From positions 1-10,038 of the forward strand of contig JADDPU010000558.1 in NCBI GenBank assembly GCA_016781725.1: DNA of 10,038 bases, written 5' to 3'. Of the stretch, positions 1 to 5,979 are shown in pieces (positions within the stretch are counted from its first letter, which is position 1; each line of letters begins with the position of its first letter). A program made the translations under genes and the position numbers. This stretch comes from Rubrobacter sp. (GTDB lineage: Bacteria; Actinomycetota; Rubrobacteria; Rubrobacterales; Rubrobacteraceae). The notes under the pieces are model-generated. The model had not been told where the DNA came from. It did no database searches and was given only the letters and a program-made list of their open reading frames with translations.

Positions 1-47
1 CTCCTCGACGTGGGGTGAGTGGAAGCTGCTCGTGGAAGTGCTATCGC

Positions 48-206
48 CTAGCCAGTAACCTGCCGCGGCGGTCCTACGACCTCTACATCGTACTTCTCCG
101 AGAGCTCCTTGCGGAGGCTCATGGCAGCCTCCTCCTCGTCTCCAGCTGCCGCCAGGCCGTCGGCCAGTTCCTCGAGATACCGCACGAATTCCGGCGGGGA
201 CACCAT
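48..206 (-). CDS. small acidic hypothetical protein (52 aa)
   Basis: This short reading frame has not been recognised as a known family. It starts at ATG (206) and encodes 52 residues beginning MVSPPEFVRYLEELADGL and ending GPPRQVTG. AAGGA lies 8 bases before the ATG, a good ribosome binding site; an in-frame ATG three codons upstream (215) is the alternative. About three quarters of codons end in G or C, as expected for a real gene in this genome. The composition (Glu/Ala/Leu-rich helix, residues 5-38, then a short Val-rich tail) suggests a soluble helical protein. It has no Cys, membrane segment or recognisable motif. A TAAAAC box at 242-237 could be a -10 element. The gene diverges from the phosphoesterase gene at 429. 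The overlapping plus-strand frame looks random by comparison. Function is unknown; that it is a gene at all is inferred. Confidence 0.5.
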   Translation of the reverse strand: MVSPPEFVRYLEELADGLAAAGDEEEAAMSLRKELSEKYDVEVVGPPRQVTG

Positions 207-242
207 CAGGAGCATCCTTGCCGGCGATGGTCCCTGGTTTTA

Positions 243-291
243 GGCTTCGCAGCAACGGCTCTTATCGTTGGCGGAAGCCCTCTAGCGATAA
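243..291. other. noncoding region with alternative stem-loops
   Basis: Between the small minus-strand gene and the phosphoesterase gene there are about 220 bases without a convincing gene. Within them GGCTTC (243-248) can pair with GAAGCC (274-279), enclosing CAACG (253-257) pairing with CGTTG (266-270). A second option, TTATCG (262-267) with CGATAA (286-291), uses some of the same bases, so the two folds exclude each other. No U-tract follows on either strand, so a simple terminator is unlikely. It could be leader RNA structure for the minus-strand gene or an operator; function is not established. Confidence 0.35.
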
Positions 292-428
292 ACGCAGCGG
301 ATTGGCGCACCTGTCACGTTACATGCACAATGAACCCGCAACTTTGACTGTTAGTGTCGAGAGGAGCGCTGTTGGGTAGCTCGGCCGGGCAGCGAGCCAT
401 AAAACTAAGGGAGGCGCACCGAGAAAAG

Positions 429-1046
429 GTGGCGTGCAACGAGGTGCGAGTCAGTACGCTGTGGGCACGATCTTGTCGGGCCTACAACGTCCAGATCGAC
501 CTGGATCCCCGCACCAAGGCGTCGCTCGAGAAAACGCAGCAGGCTCTGAAACGTGCAGAGCCGACCCTGGTAGCGTGTCCTCGGCAGACCCTCCACGTGA
601 GCGTCGCCTGGCTGCTCGCCGTGCATGCGAGCTATCCGGTTCCCAAAGATTCCCTCTGGGAGCGCCACGGAGAGGAGTGGACGACGGCGCTGAACCGTAT
701 CGCGGCCCAAAGTGCAGGGTTTCGGATCACCTACGAACACGTCGTTGCCACCGACTCCGCCGTGATCGCCCTCGCCGAGCCGACCGAGCCGGTGAACCGC
801 ATCCGCAGGATGATCCGCGAGCGCCTCCGGTTGCCCTCCGAGACCCGCAACGAGGCCGACCTGGTGCATACCACCCTGTTCCGCTATCGCGGTCCGCTCT
901 CCGATCCGCAGAAGTTCCTTGCCGTGCTCGAGGACACGAGCGCCGAGGCCGCAGCCGAGGTCGACGAGCTGGTCGTCTCGAAGGAGCTGGTGTATCCGTC
1001 GCTGGAAGCGGAAGTGCTTGCGCGCCTCCCGCTCGCTCACCGGTAA
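429..1046 (+). CDS. 2H phosphoesterase, LigT / 2'-5' RNA ligase family
   Basis: The product is a cytosolic 2H phosphoesterase-like protein, a superfamily that acts on 2',3'-cyclic phosphate or 2'-5' linkages in RNA or nucleotides. From the GTG at 429 it is 205 residues, typical for the family. The two signature motifs are visible: HVS at residues 56-58 inside QTLHVSVAWL, and HTT at 147-149 inside LVHTTLFRY. Their spacing of about 90 residues fits the two-lobed fold. The start is uncertain. AAGGGAGG (407-414) lies 14 bases before GTG 429; GTG 444 follows a weaker AAGGTGG; an upstream GTG at 354 would add 25 unconserved residues. The gene stands alone, followed by an empty 246-base stretch, so context gives no substrate. 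The catalytic class is well supported. Whether it processes tRNA ends, cyclic oligonucleotides or something else cannot be told. Confidence 0.85.
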   Translation: MACNEVRVSTLWARSCRAYNVQIDLDPRTKASLEKTQQALKRAEPTLVACPRQTLHVSVAWLLAVHASYPVPKDSLWERHGEEWTTALNRIAAQSAGFRITYEHVVATDSAVIALAEPTEPVNRIRRMIRERLRLPSETRNEADLVHTTLFRYRGPLSDPQKFLAVLEDTSAEAAAEVDELVVSKELVYPSLEAEVLARLPLAHR

Positions 1047-1147
1047 GCGCACCAACACGCCGTGCGGATGCGGGCAACGGCCGAGAGCAGCCGCGCCGCC
1101 TAGAACAGCATCGAAGGACAGGTAAACGAACAGATAATCATCTACCA

Positions 1148-1167
1148 CGGCGCTCGACGCCGATTTT
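1148..1167 (+). terminator. weak intrinsic-terminator-like hairpin
   Basis: CGGCG (1148-1152) pairs with CGCCG (1158-1162) across a five-base loop and is followed by ATTTT. It lies about 100 bases after the phosphoesterase stop codon, in a 246-base stretch (1047-1292) in which I see no gene. The stem is short and the T-run has only four bases, so this is a tentative terminator. The rest of the stretch shows nothing else I can support. Confidence 0.3.
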
Positions 1168-1292
1168 CCGCCGACCCCACCGCACGCTGGCGTGAACCTA
1201 TTCGTGGCCAGGTTTGCCCTCCGAACAGAGTGGCAACCAGGAAGACGCAAAGATCCCGCTCGATCACCCGACTACGGACCGGGCGCGTCTCC

Positions 1293-1649
1293 CTAGTCGG
1301 CGCTTGGCTGGGCGTGATCCAAGGATTCTATGCCGGGGATCAGGCCCTGGCTCGCGGCGAGCGCGAAGAAGATGGAGGCCACGCAGAGGACGATGGCCGC
1401 GGTTGCGAGCCTGCTTGCGCCGAGAAAGTAGCCGAGTATGCAGAGCGCCACCCCGAGCGCCCCGCCCAGTGTGATCGGGGTACCGCCGACGAGGGTGGCC
1501 AATGCGCCGCCGGCCGCGAGCAGCACCCCGATCACGCAGGAAATCCTGCCACCGAGGAGCAGGTAAGGCCGCCCGCGGCCGGCTCCCCCCTCTTCGCCCG
1601 ACCCTCCGAAGTCTTCTCCCGGTCTCCCGGTATCCGTGTGCTCGCCCAA
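1293..1649 (-). CDS. small three-helix membrane protein (118 aa)
   Basis: No known family is recognised. From the TTG at 1649, which has GGGAG five bases upstream, the protein is 118 residues. A hydrophilic Gly/Glu-rich N-terminus (residues 1-28) is followed by three hydrophobic segments at about 36-54, 59-77 and 81-101, then a short polar tail ending HAQPSAD. The alternating Gly/Ala/Leu pattern and a basic GRGR just before the first helix are typical of small actinobacterial inner-membrane proteins. Longer in-frame starts exist (ATG 1724 or further up), but they would run into the promoter and the divergent ATP-grasp gene and lack a good ribosome binding site. AGTATA at 1711-1716, read on this strand, gives TATACT, a plausible -10 box that overlaps the ATP-grasp promoter. 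Function is unknown. Confidence 0.7.
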   Translation of the reverse strand: MGEHTDTGRPGEDFGGSGEEGGAGRGRPYLLLGGRISCVIGVLLAAGGALATLVGGTPITLGGALGVALCILGYFLGASRLATAAIVLCVASIFFALAASQGLIPGIESLDHAQPSAD

Positions 1650-1710
1650 AGACGCTCCCGATGACGGTAGCCCGCCGTCGACGCGACGGAGCGTACCCGG
1701 TCGGGGTACT

Positions 1711-1722
1711 AGTATAATCCCC
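1711..1722. promoter_or_regulatory. overlapping divergent -10 boxes, TATAATCCCC / TATACT
   Basis: On the plus strand TATAAT (1713-1718), followed by CCCC, ends nine bases before the GTG of the ATP-grasp gene. On the minus strand the same DNA reads TATACT (1716-1711), upstream of the small membrane protein. TACTAGTA (1707-1714) is a perfect palindrome and GGGG/CCCC flank the core. No good -35 hexamer is visible for either direction. Transcription to the right would begin around 1724-1728, giving a leader of only 0-4 bases. Confidence 0.6.
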
Positions 1723-1727
1723 ATCCT

Positions 1728-3143
1728 GTGAGGTTCGAGCGCGCACTCCCCGGCACAAACGAGGTCTTCCTGCCCGACGGGGCGCCCCGACCGGTCTACG
1801 AGGACGTCCTGGCGGAGCTCGAACGGACCGGCCCGCGAGGGTGGGAGGAGAGGAGGCGCCGGGCGCACGAGCTCCTGCTCGAAGAGCAGCACGCCTTCGG
1901 CATAAAGGAGGGCGACAAGACCCACCCGACCGATTGGCTGCCGCGCGTGGTCCCCGCCTCAGATTGGGGGCGCCTCGAAGCCGGCCTCACCCAGCGCCTG
2001 CGCGCCATCAACGTGTTTCTGAGACGCCTCGAAGCCGGCAAGGAGGAGGTAGTCCCGAGGGAGGTCATCGAGAGCAGTATCCTCTACGACACGAGCTGGA
2101 AGGACCGTTTCGGGCCCGTGCCGGTGCGCCAGATCGCCTTCGACGTCGTCGCCGTCGAGGGCGGCGGAGCCGGGAGTTGGGAGTACCTGGTAATAGAGGA
2201 GAACGCCAAGATGCCCGTCGGCCTCGCGGCCATGACCCGCAGGCGCCGGATGAGCCGGGAGGTCTTCTTCCCCGAGACGCTGGCGAATCTCCCCGTTCTC
2301 CCCCTGGACGGCTGGCTCGAGCGCCTCGGCGCTGCCCTGCGCGCCGCCTCCCCGAAGGGCAGCGCCGAAGCGACGCTCGCCGTCGTCTCCGGCGGCCCCG
2401 CCGACCAGTTCTACCTCGACCACCACATCTACGCTAAAGAGATGGACGCCATCCTCGCCGAGACAAAGGACCTCGAGGTGGACGGGGGCGGGTATCTGGT
2501 CCACCGGCCGACGGGCCGGAGGATAGACGTGATCTACGAGCGGGTGGACGAGGATATCCTGTACGCCGAGGTGCCTGGTCTCCTCGAGTGCCACGTCGAG
2601 GGCAAGGTCCACGTGCTCTTCGCGCCGAACTCCGAGATAATAGACGATAAGGGGGTGGGCGCCTTCGTCCCCGAGATGGTGCGCCGCTACCTGGGGGAGG
2701 AGCCCTTGATCGAGAACGCCAAGACCTGGTCGCTCGCGGTGGAGGAGGACCGGCGCTACGTCATGGACCACTTCGGGGAGCTGGTAGTCAAGAGCAGGGG
2801 CGGGTACGGGGGCAAGCAGGTCATGATCGGGCCCGAGGAGACGCGCGAGTCGCGAGAGAGGTTCCGCCTGATGGTCGAGGAGAACCCCGTCGAGTACGTG
2901 GCCCAGGAGACCATAGACTTCTCCACCCACGTCCTGTGCGAGACCAGCGAAGCTGAAGACGACTTCCTCCTGCGCGACTCCTACGCCGACTACAGGGTGC
3001 TAGTCCTCGCCCCCGACCCGACGGACCCTGGAGTGGTCGAGGCGGCTCCCGGCTCCTTGAGCCGGGTCGCGGCACCAGGCAAGCACATAGTCAACATCTC
3101 CAGCGGGGGCAAGATGAAGGACACGTGGGTGCTCGCGCGATGA
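1728..3143 (+). CDS. circularly permuted ATP-grasp protein (DUF404/DUF407 type)
   Basis: This 471-residue protein has the layout of the circularly permuted ATP-grasp family (CP_ATPgrasp), probably an ATP-dependent carboxylate-amine ligase of unknown substrate. Family landmarks are THPTDWLPRVVPASDW (65-80), RIDVIYERVDEDIL (265-278), a DDKGVGAFVPEMVRRYLGEEP block (306-326), the nucleotide-binding loop VVKSRGGYGGKQVMIGP (353-369), YVAQE (390-394) and the C-terminal PGSLSRV followed by VNISSGGKMKDTWVL. The length is usual or slightly short. It has no signal peptide or membrane segment. The GTG start at 1728 lies nine bases after TATAAT and has no Shine-Dalgarno, so its mRNA is probably leaderless. 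Its TGA overlaps the ATG of the next membrane gene (ATGA), implying coupled translation. In many bacteria this protein is encoded beside an alpha-E (DUF403) protein and a transglutaminase; neither is present in this window. Confidence 0.92.
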   Translation: MRFERALPGTNEVFLPDGAPRPVYEDVLAELERTGPRGWEERRRRAHELLLEEQHAFGIKEGDKTHPTDWLPRVVPASDWGRLEAGLTQRLRAINVFLRRLEAGKEEVVPREVIESSILYDTSWKDRFGPVPVRQIAFDVVAVEGGGAGSWEYLVIEENAKMPVGLAAMTRRRRMSREVFFPETLANLPVLPLDGWLERLGAALRAASPKGSAEATLAVVSGGPADQFYLDHHIYAKEMDAILAETKDLEVDGGGYLVHRPTGRRIDVIYERVDEDILYAEVPGLLECHVEGKVHVLFAPNSEIIDDKGVGAFVPEMVRRYLGEEPLIENAKTWSLAVEEDRRYVMDHFGELVVKSRGGYGGKQVMIGPEETRESRERFRLMVEENPVEYVAQETIDFSTHVLCETSEAEDDFLLRDSYADYRVLVLAPDPTDPGVVEAAPGSLSRVAAPGKHIVNISSGGKMKDTWVLAR

Positions 3144-4120
3144 ACTACGGGGACCTCATAAGGGATACGTTCAGGATCACGCTGCGCAACCGCTTTCTCT
3201 GGTTCTTCGGCTTCTTCGCCAGCAGCGCGTTCTTCAACTTCCCCTCCGGCGGCGGCAACTTCGACACCGGCGACTTCGAGCAGTCGGGCGCCGGTCCTTC
3301 GGCGCTAGCTGCCCAGATCGGGCCAGGGGTCTTCGAGAACGCGGCGCTGCTCGTGGGCCTGGGCCTCGTGGTGCTCCTGATCTTGCTGGCGTTCTTGGTG
3401 ATGGCTTTGATCTCGCAGGGCGCGCTCTCCGAGAGCGTCGCCGCGATAGACCGGGGGGAGAGTCGCAGGTTCGGGTCGACCTTCCGGGCGGGGCTCGGGA
3501 GCTTCTGGCGCGTGCTTGGATATTACATCTTGTTCTTCTTGATCGGCGTGGGTCTCCTCGTCGCGATCGGGGCTCCCGTCGCGCTCTTGATCGGGGGGAC
3601 GTTCGCCGCTACGCAGTCGACGGGGGCGCGGGTCCTCGTCGCGGTACTGGCGGCGCTGGCCGCCATCGTCCTGCTGGTACTGGTCTTTATCCCTCTCGTC
3701 ATTATCTCCCAATATGCCTTGCGGGAGATCGTGGTGCGCAGGGCGCGAGTCTTCAGTTCCGTCGGGAGCGGCTACGGGATCTTCCGCCGCAACCTCGGCA
3801 GGAGCCTGCTCTTGTGGCTCGTGCACCTGGGGCTCATGATCGGCATCGGCATCGCGCTCCTGGTCGCCCTGCTGCTCGTCGGCCTCATTCTCTTTCTCCC
3901 CACGATAGCGCTGGCCTTCGCCGAGTACACCACCGCCGCCGTAGGCGCGGGCGCGGTGGCTGGCTTGATCCTGCTCCCCCTCCTCCTCGCGGCCTCCGGT
4001 GCTGCGGGCACCTTCGGGCACGCTTACTGGACCCTCGCCTACCTCCGGCTCACCGCTCCCACCGAGACGGCGCCCCTCGGGACGCCCCCCCCGGCAGACT
4101 CCCCTCCCGCCCTGGGATAA
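3140..4120 (+). CDS. multi-pass membrane protein coupled to the ATP-grasp gene
   Basis: I do not assign a named family. It is a 326-residue integral membrane protein. After a short amphipathic N-terminus (MNYGDLIRDTFRITLRNRF) come hydrophobic segments at about 18-34, 68-95, 124-153, 165-190, one or two in 222-262, and 264-290. A Gly/Asp-rich loop lies between the first two (35-66) and a Pro-rich tail ends the protein. The opening, with an Arg/Asn pair before WFFGFF, resembles a broad group of actinobacterial and chloroflexal membrane proteins distantly related to the membrane domain of glycerophosphodiester phosphodiesterases; that resemblance is recalled, not tested. The ATG at 3140 overlaps the upstream TGA as ATGA, which fixes the start and argues for 1:1 co-expression with the ATP-grasp protein. 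No catalytic residues are evident, so a scaffold, channel or export role is possible. Confidence 0.85.
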   Translation: MNYGDLIRDTFRITLRNRFLWFFGFFASSAFFNFPSGGGNFDTGDFEQSGAGPSALAAQIGPGVFENAALLVGLGLVVLLILLAFLVMALISQGALSESVAAIDRGESRRFGSTFRAGLGSFWRVLGYYILFFLIGVGLLVAIGAPVALLIGGTFAATQSTGARVLVAVLAALAAIVLLVLVFIPLVIISQYALREIVVRRARVFSSVGSGYGIFRRNLGRSLLLWLVHLGLMIGIGIALLVALLLVGLILFLPTIALAFAEYTTAAVGAGAVAGLILLPLLLAASGAAGTFGHAYWTLAYLRLTAPTETAPLGTPPPADSPPALG

Positions 4121-4159
4121 GATGATCCGGCACGCAACCGGCTAGAGAGGTCTAGAGAC

Positions 4160-4906
4160 ATGGTGAAGCTTGACGGCAAGGTCGCGGTCATCACGGGCGC
4201 GTCGAGCGGCATCGGCGAGGCGACGGCCGAGGCGCTCGCGGCGGAGGGAGCCGCGGTGGTAGTCGCGGCCCGCAGGGAGGACCGGCTGGTCGATCTCGTG
4301 GGGCGAATAGAGGGCAACGGGGGCCGGGCGCTCGCGGCCGTCTGCGACGTTACGGACGAAAGCCAGGCGCACGGATTGATCCGCAAAGCCCAAGAGACCT
4401 TCGGTAGCGTGGACATCCTGGTCAACAACGCGGGCGTCATGCTCCTCTCGGCGGTTGGCAAGGGCCTCTCCGACGAGTGGCGCCGGATGTTCGACGTGAA
4501 CGTCATGGGGCTCCTCTACGCCACCGACGCCGCCATAGACGCGATGAAGCGCCAGCAGAGCGGGCACCTCGTCAATATCAGTAGCGTCGCCGGCAGGAAG
4601 GTCTCCCGCACCTCGAGCGGGGTCTACGCCGGGACCAAACACGCAGTGGGCGCCATCTCCGAGGGCTTGAGGCAGGAGCTCCTGGAGGACAACATCCGGG
4701 TCACCATCGTCGAGCCCGGCGCCGTCGCCACGGAGCTGCCCGACCACATCACGGACGAGGACGCCAGGGAGGGCCTGGGTGGGCTCTTGCAGTTGGAGAT
4801 CCTGCAGGCCGAGGACATCGCCAACGCCATCCTCTACGCGGTAACGCAGCCGCCGCGGGTAAGCGTCAACGAGATCCTGATCCGCCCGACCCAGCAGCCC
4901 GTCTAG
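4160..4906 (+). CDS. short-chain dehydrogenase/reductase (SDR), likely NADP-dependent
   Basis: A classical SDR of 248 residues, full length for the family. It has the cofactor loop TGASSGIG (12-19), NNAG (89-92), the structural Asn in DVNVMG (N114), the catalytic Ser in NISSVAG (S142), Tyr and Lys in YAGTK (Y156, K160), and the PG motif (186-187). Two basic residues (R38, R39) after the second beta strand favour NADP(H) over NAD(H). Overall it resembles the YdfG-like group (broad 3-hydroxy acid or serine dehydrogenases), but the substrate cannot be deduced. The ATG at 4160 has GAGAGGT eight bases upstream. It follows the membrane gene by 39 bases on the same strand and may share its transcript, though nothing ties its chemistry to the ATP-grasp pair. 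The next gene is convergent. Confidence 0.93.
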   Translation: MVKLDGKVAVITGASSGIGEATAEALAAEGAAVVVAARREDRLVDLVGRIEGNGGRALAAVCDVTDESQAHGLIRKAQETFGSVDILVNNAGVMLLSAVGKGLSDEWRRMFDVNVMGLLYATDAAIDAMKRQQSGHLVNISSVAGRKVSRTSSGVYAGTKHAVGAISEGLRQELLEDNIRVTIVEPGAVATELPDHITDEDAREGLGGLLQLEILQAEDIANAILYAVTQPPRVSVNEILIRPTQQPV

Positions 4907-4977
4907 CTTTCGAGTCCAAGAGCAGAGCCTCTGAACATCGACGACGAGCGCCCCTTGGGGTTACCCGGGGCCGTCAC

Positions 4978-4993
4978 CCTCGTGGCTACGAGG
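4978..4993. terminator. hairpin between convergent SDR and DUF1385 genes
   Basis: CCTCGT (4978-4983) pairs with ACGAGG (4988-4993) over a four-base loop, ending directly beside the stop codon of the DUF1385 gene. The 87-base gap also holds CCCCTTGGGG at 4961-4970 and a nearby CCCGGGG. There is no T-run on either strand, so a shared bidirectional terminator is only a suggestion based on position. Confidence 0.35.
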
Positions 4994-5815
4994 CTAGTAT
5001 CTGGCCGGCGTCTGCACGCGCAGCTCGCCGCTCGACTTTCCCTGCTCGGCCTTGAGCAACTGGTTCAGGGATTCGACGGCGACCTCGAGCTGGGCGCGGC
5101 GGGGCTCGGTGGTGGTCAGGTACTTCTGGAGGAGGTTGCCGACGGCGATGGAGGGGCGGGTCTTACCGAAGACGAACCAGGCCTCGGAGATGAGGATGAA
5201 CTGCAGGACGGCGTAGCCCCACCAGCCTATGAGCGGGTCGAGGAGGGCGGCGAGGACTATGTAGCCCAAGATGTTGGTCCCGCAGCGGGGGTGGAGGCGG
5301 CTGCTCGTCTTCGCGTTCTGGAGCGTCACCTCGCCGTACCTCTCGTAAGCGGCGACGGCCTTGTGCTCGGCCCCGTGGTAGCGCCCAACGGGGGTCAGCT
5401 TCATCCCGGCGAAGAAGAGGAGCAGGATCGGCAGTATGGGGACCGCCGCGAAGAACCCGAAGACGCCGCCGAGCAGACCCTCCCCGCTCCCGAACTCCAT
5501 CAGGCGCACGAACAGCCAGAGGATGCCCATCGTCACGGCGAAGAACAGGAGGGTCCAGACGGAGCCGACTACCTGGAGAAGGAGCCTGCCCCAGAAGAAG
5601 AACGAGCGTATCACGGGCAGCCGGGAGAAGCGCAGTACCGCCGGGTTCTTCGGCTTGCGCACGCTCGTGGGCTCGACCTTGACGTGGATCTCGCCGTCCC
5701 GCCGGTACGCGATGCTCATATAGTTCGGGCCGAAGAGGTCGAGCCCGTCCCAGCGGGCCATGCCGCCGAAGACCAGGCGCTCCCCGGTCTTTGCCTCCCC
5801 GGCCTCCTTCGCCAA
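4994..5815 (-). CDS. DUF1385 (YqhQ-like) membrane protein
   Basis: This is a membrane protein of the DUF1385 family, whose best-known member is Bacillus subtilis YqhQ; its biochemical role is not settled. The family signatures YHGAEHK (146-152 of 273 residues), SRLHPRCGTN (172-181) and the C-terminal LTTTEPRRAQLEVAVESL are clear. Hydrophobic segments lie at about 83-103, 109-138, 181-192 and 199-219. The N-terminal element that normally reads GGQAVMEGVMMR is here GGMARWDGLDLFG (17-29), a marked departure. The start is uncertain. TTG 5815 has a perfect AAGGAGG (5825-5819) but only three bases of spacing, as does the AI-2E gene nearby. TTG 5842 adds nine residues and has no ribosome binding site. 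A TATCTT box at 5855-5850 could be the -10. The gene diverges from the AI-2E gene and converges on the SDR gene. Confidence 0.88.
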   Translation of the reverse strand: MAKEAGEAKTGERLVFGGMARWDGLDLFGPNYMSIAYRRDGEIHVKVEPTSVRKPKNPAVLRFSRLPVIRSFFFWGRLLLQVVGSVWTLLFFAVTMGILWLFVRLMEFGSGEGLLGGVFGFFAAVPILPILLLFFAGMKLTPVGRYHGAEHKAVAAYERYGEVTLQNAKTSSRLHPRCGTNILGYIVLAALLDPLIGWWGYAVLQFILISEAWFVFGKTRPSIAVGNLLQKYLTTTEPRRAQLEVAVESLNQLLKAEQGKSSGELRVQTPARY

Positions 5816-5941
5816 AATCCTCCTTCGCTTCGCCGAGACCAAAGGCTAAAAGATAGCACGCCGGAGGGGTCGAGGACGGTGCGGACCGCACAGTATCTCG
5901 CGCCGACGAGGGTGTTGGGCTCGTGAGGGCTCGGGGCCGGG

Positions 5942-5976
5942 TAGAATAGCGGGAGACGGGCAGCTTTCGAGGGAGG
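5942..5976 (+). promoter_or_regulatory. TAGAAT -10 box and GGAGG ribosome binding site of the AI-2E gene
   Basis: TAGAAT (5942-5947) is a good -10 hexamer placing transcription start near 5954, about 26 bases before the ATG. A TTGGGC at 5915-5920 is the only -35-like element, but its 21-base spacing is too long to trust. GAGGGAGG (5969-5976) is a strong Shine-Dalgarno with only three bases before the ATG. Unlike the TANAATCCC promoters in this window, this one has a normal leader. Confidence 0.5.
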
Positions 5977-5979
5977 CTC

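Noticed and set aside
243..291. An integron attC site
   Set aside because: The inverted repeats lack the R'/R'' core site pattern, and there is no integrase or cassette array nearby.
15..347. A 110-residue plus-strand frame at the left edge
   Set aside because: It has Cys- and Ser-rich random-looking sequence, no ribosome site and no family resemblance. It overlaps a more gene-like minus-strand frame and the hairpin region.
405..1250. A 281-residue minus-strand frame opposite the phosphoesterase
   Set aside because: It is antisense to a gene with both HxS/T motifs, and its Gly/Arg-rich composition is typical of a shadow frame in high-GC DNA.
1959..2930. A 323-residue minus-strand frame opposite the ATP-grasp gene
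   Set aside because: The plus strand carries all family motifs; the minus frame has no recognisable domain or start signal.
4955..5926. A 323-residue plus-strand frame opposite DUF1385
   Set aside because: The minus strand encodes clear DUF1385 motifs. The plus frame is a Glu/Gly/Pro-rich shadow.
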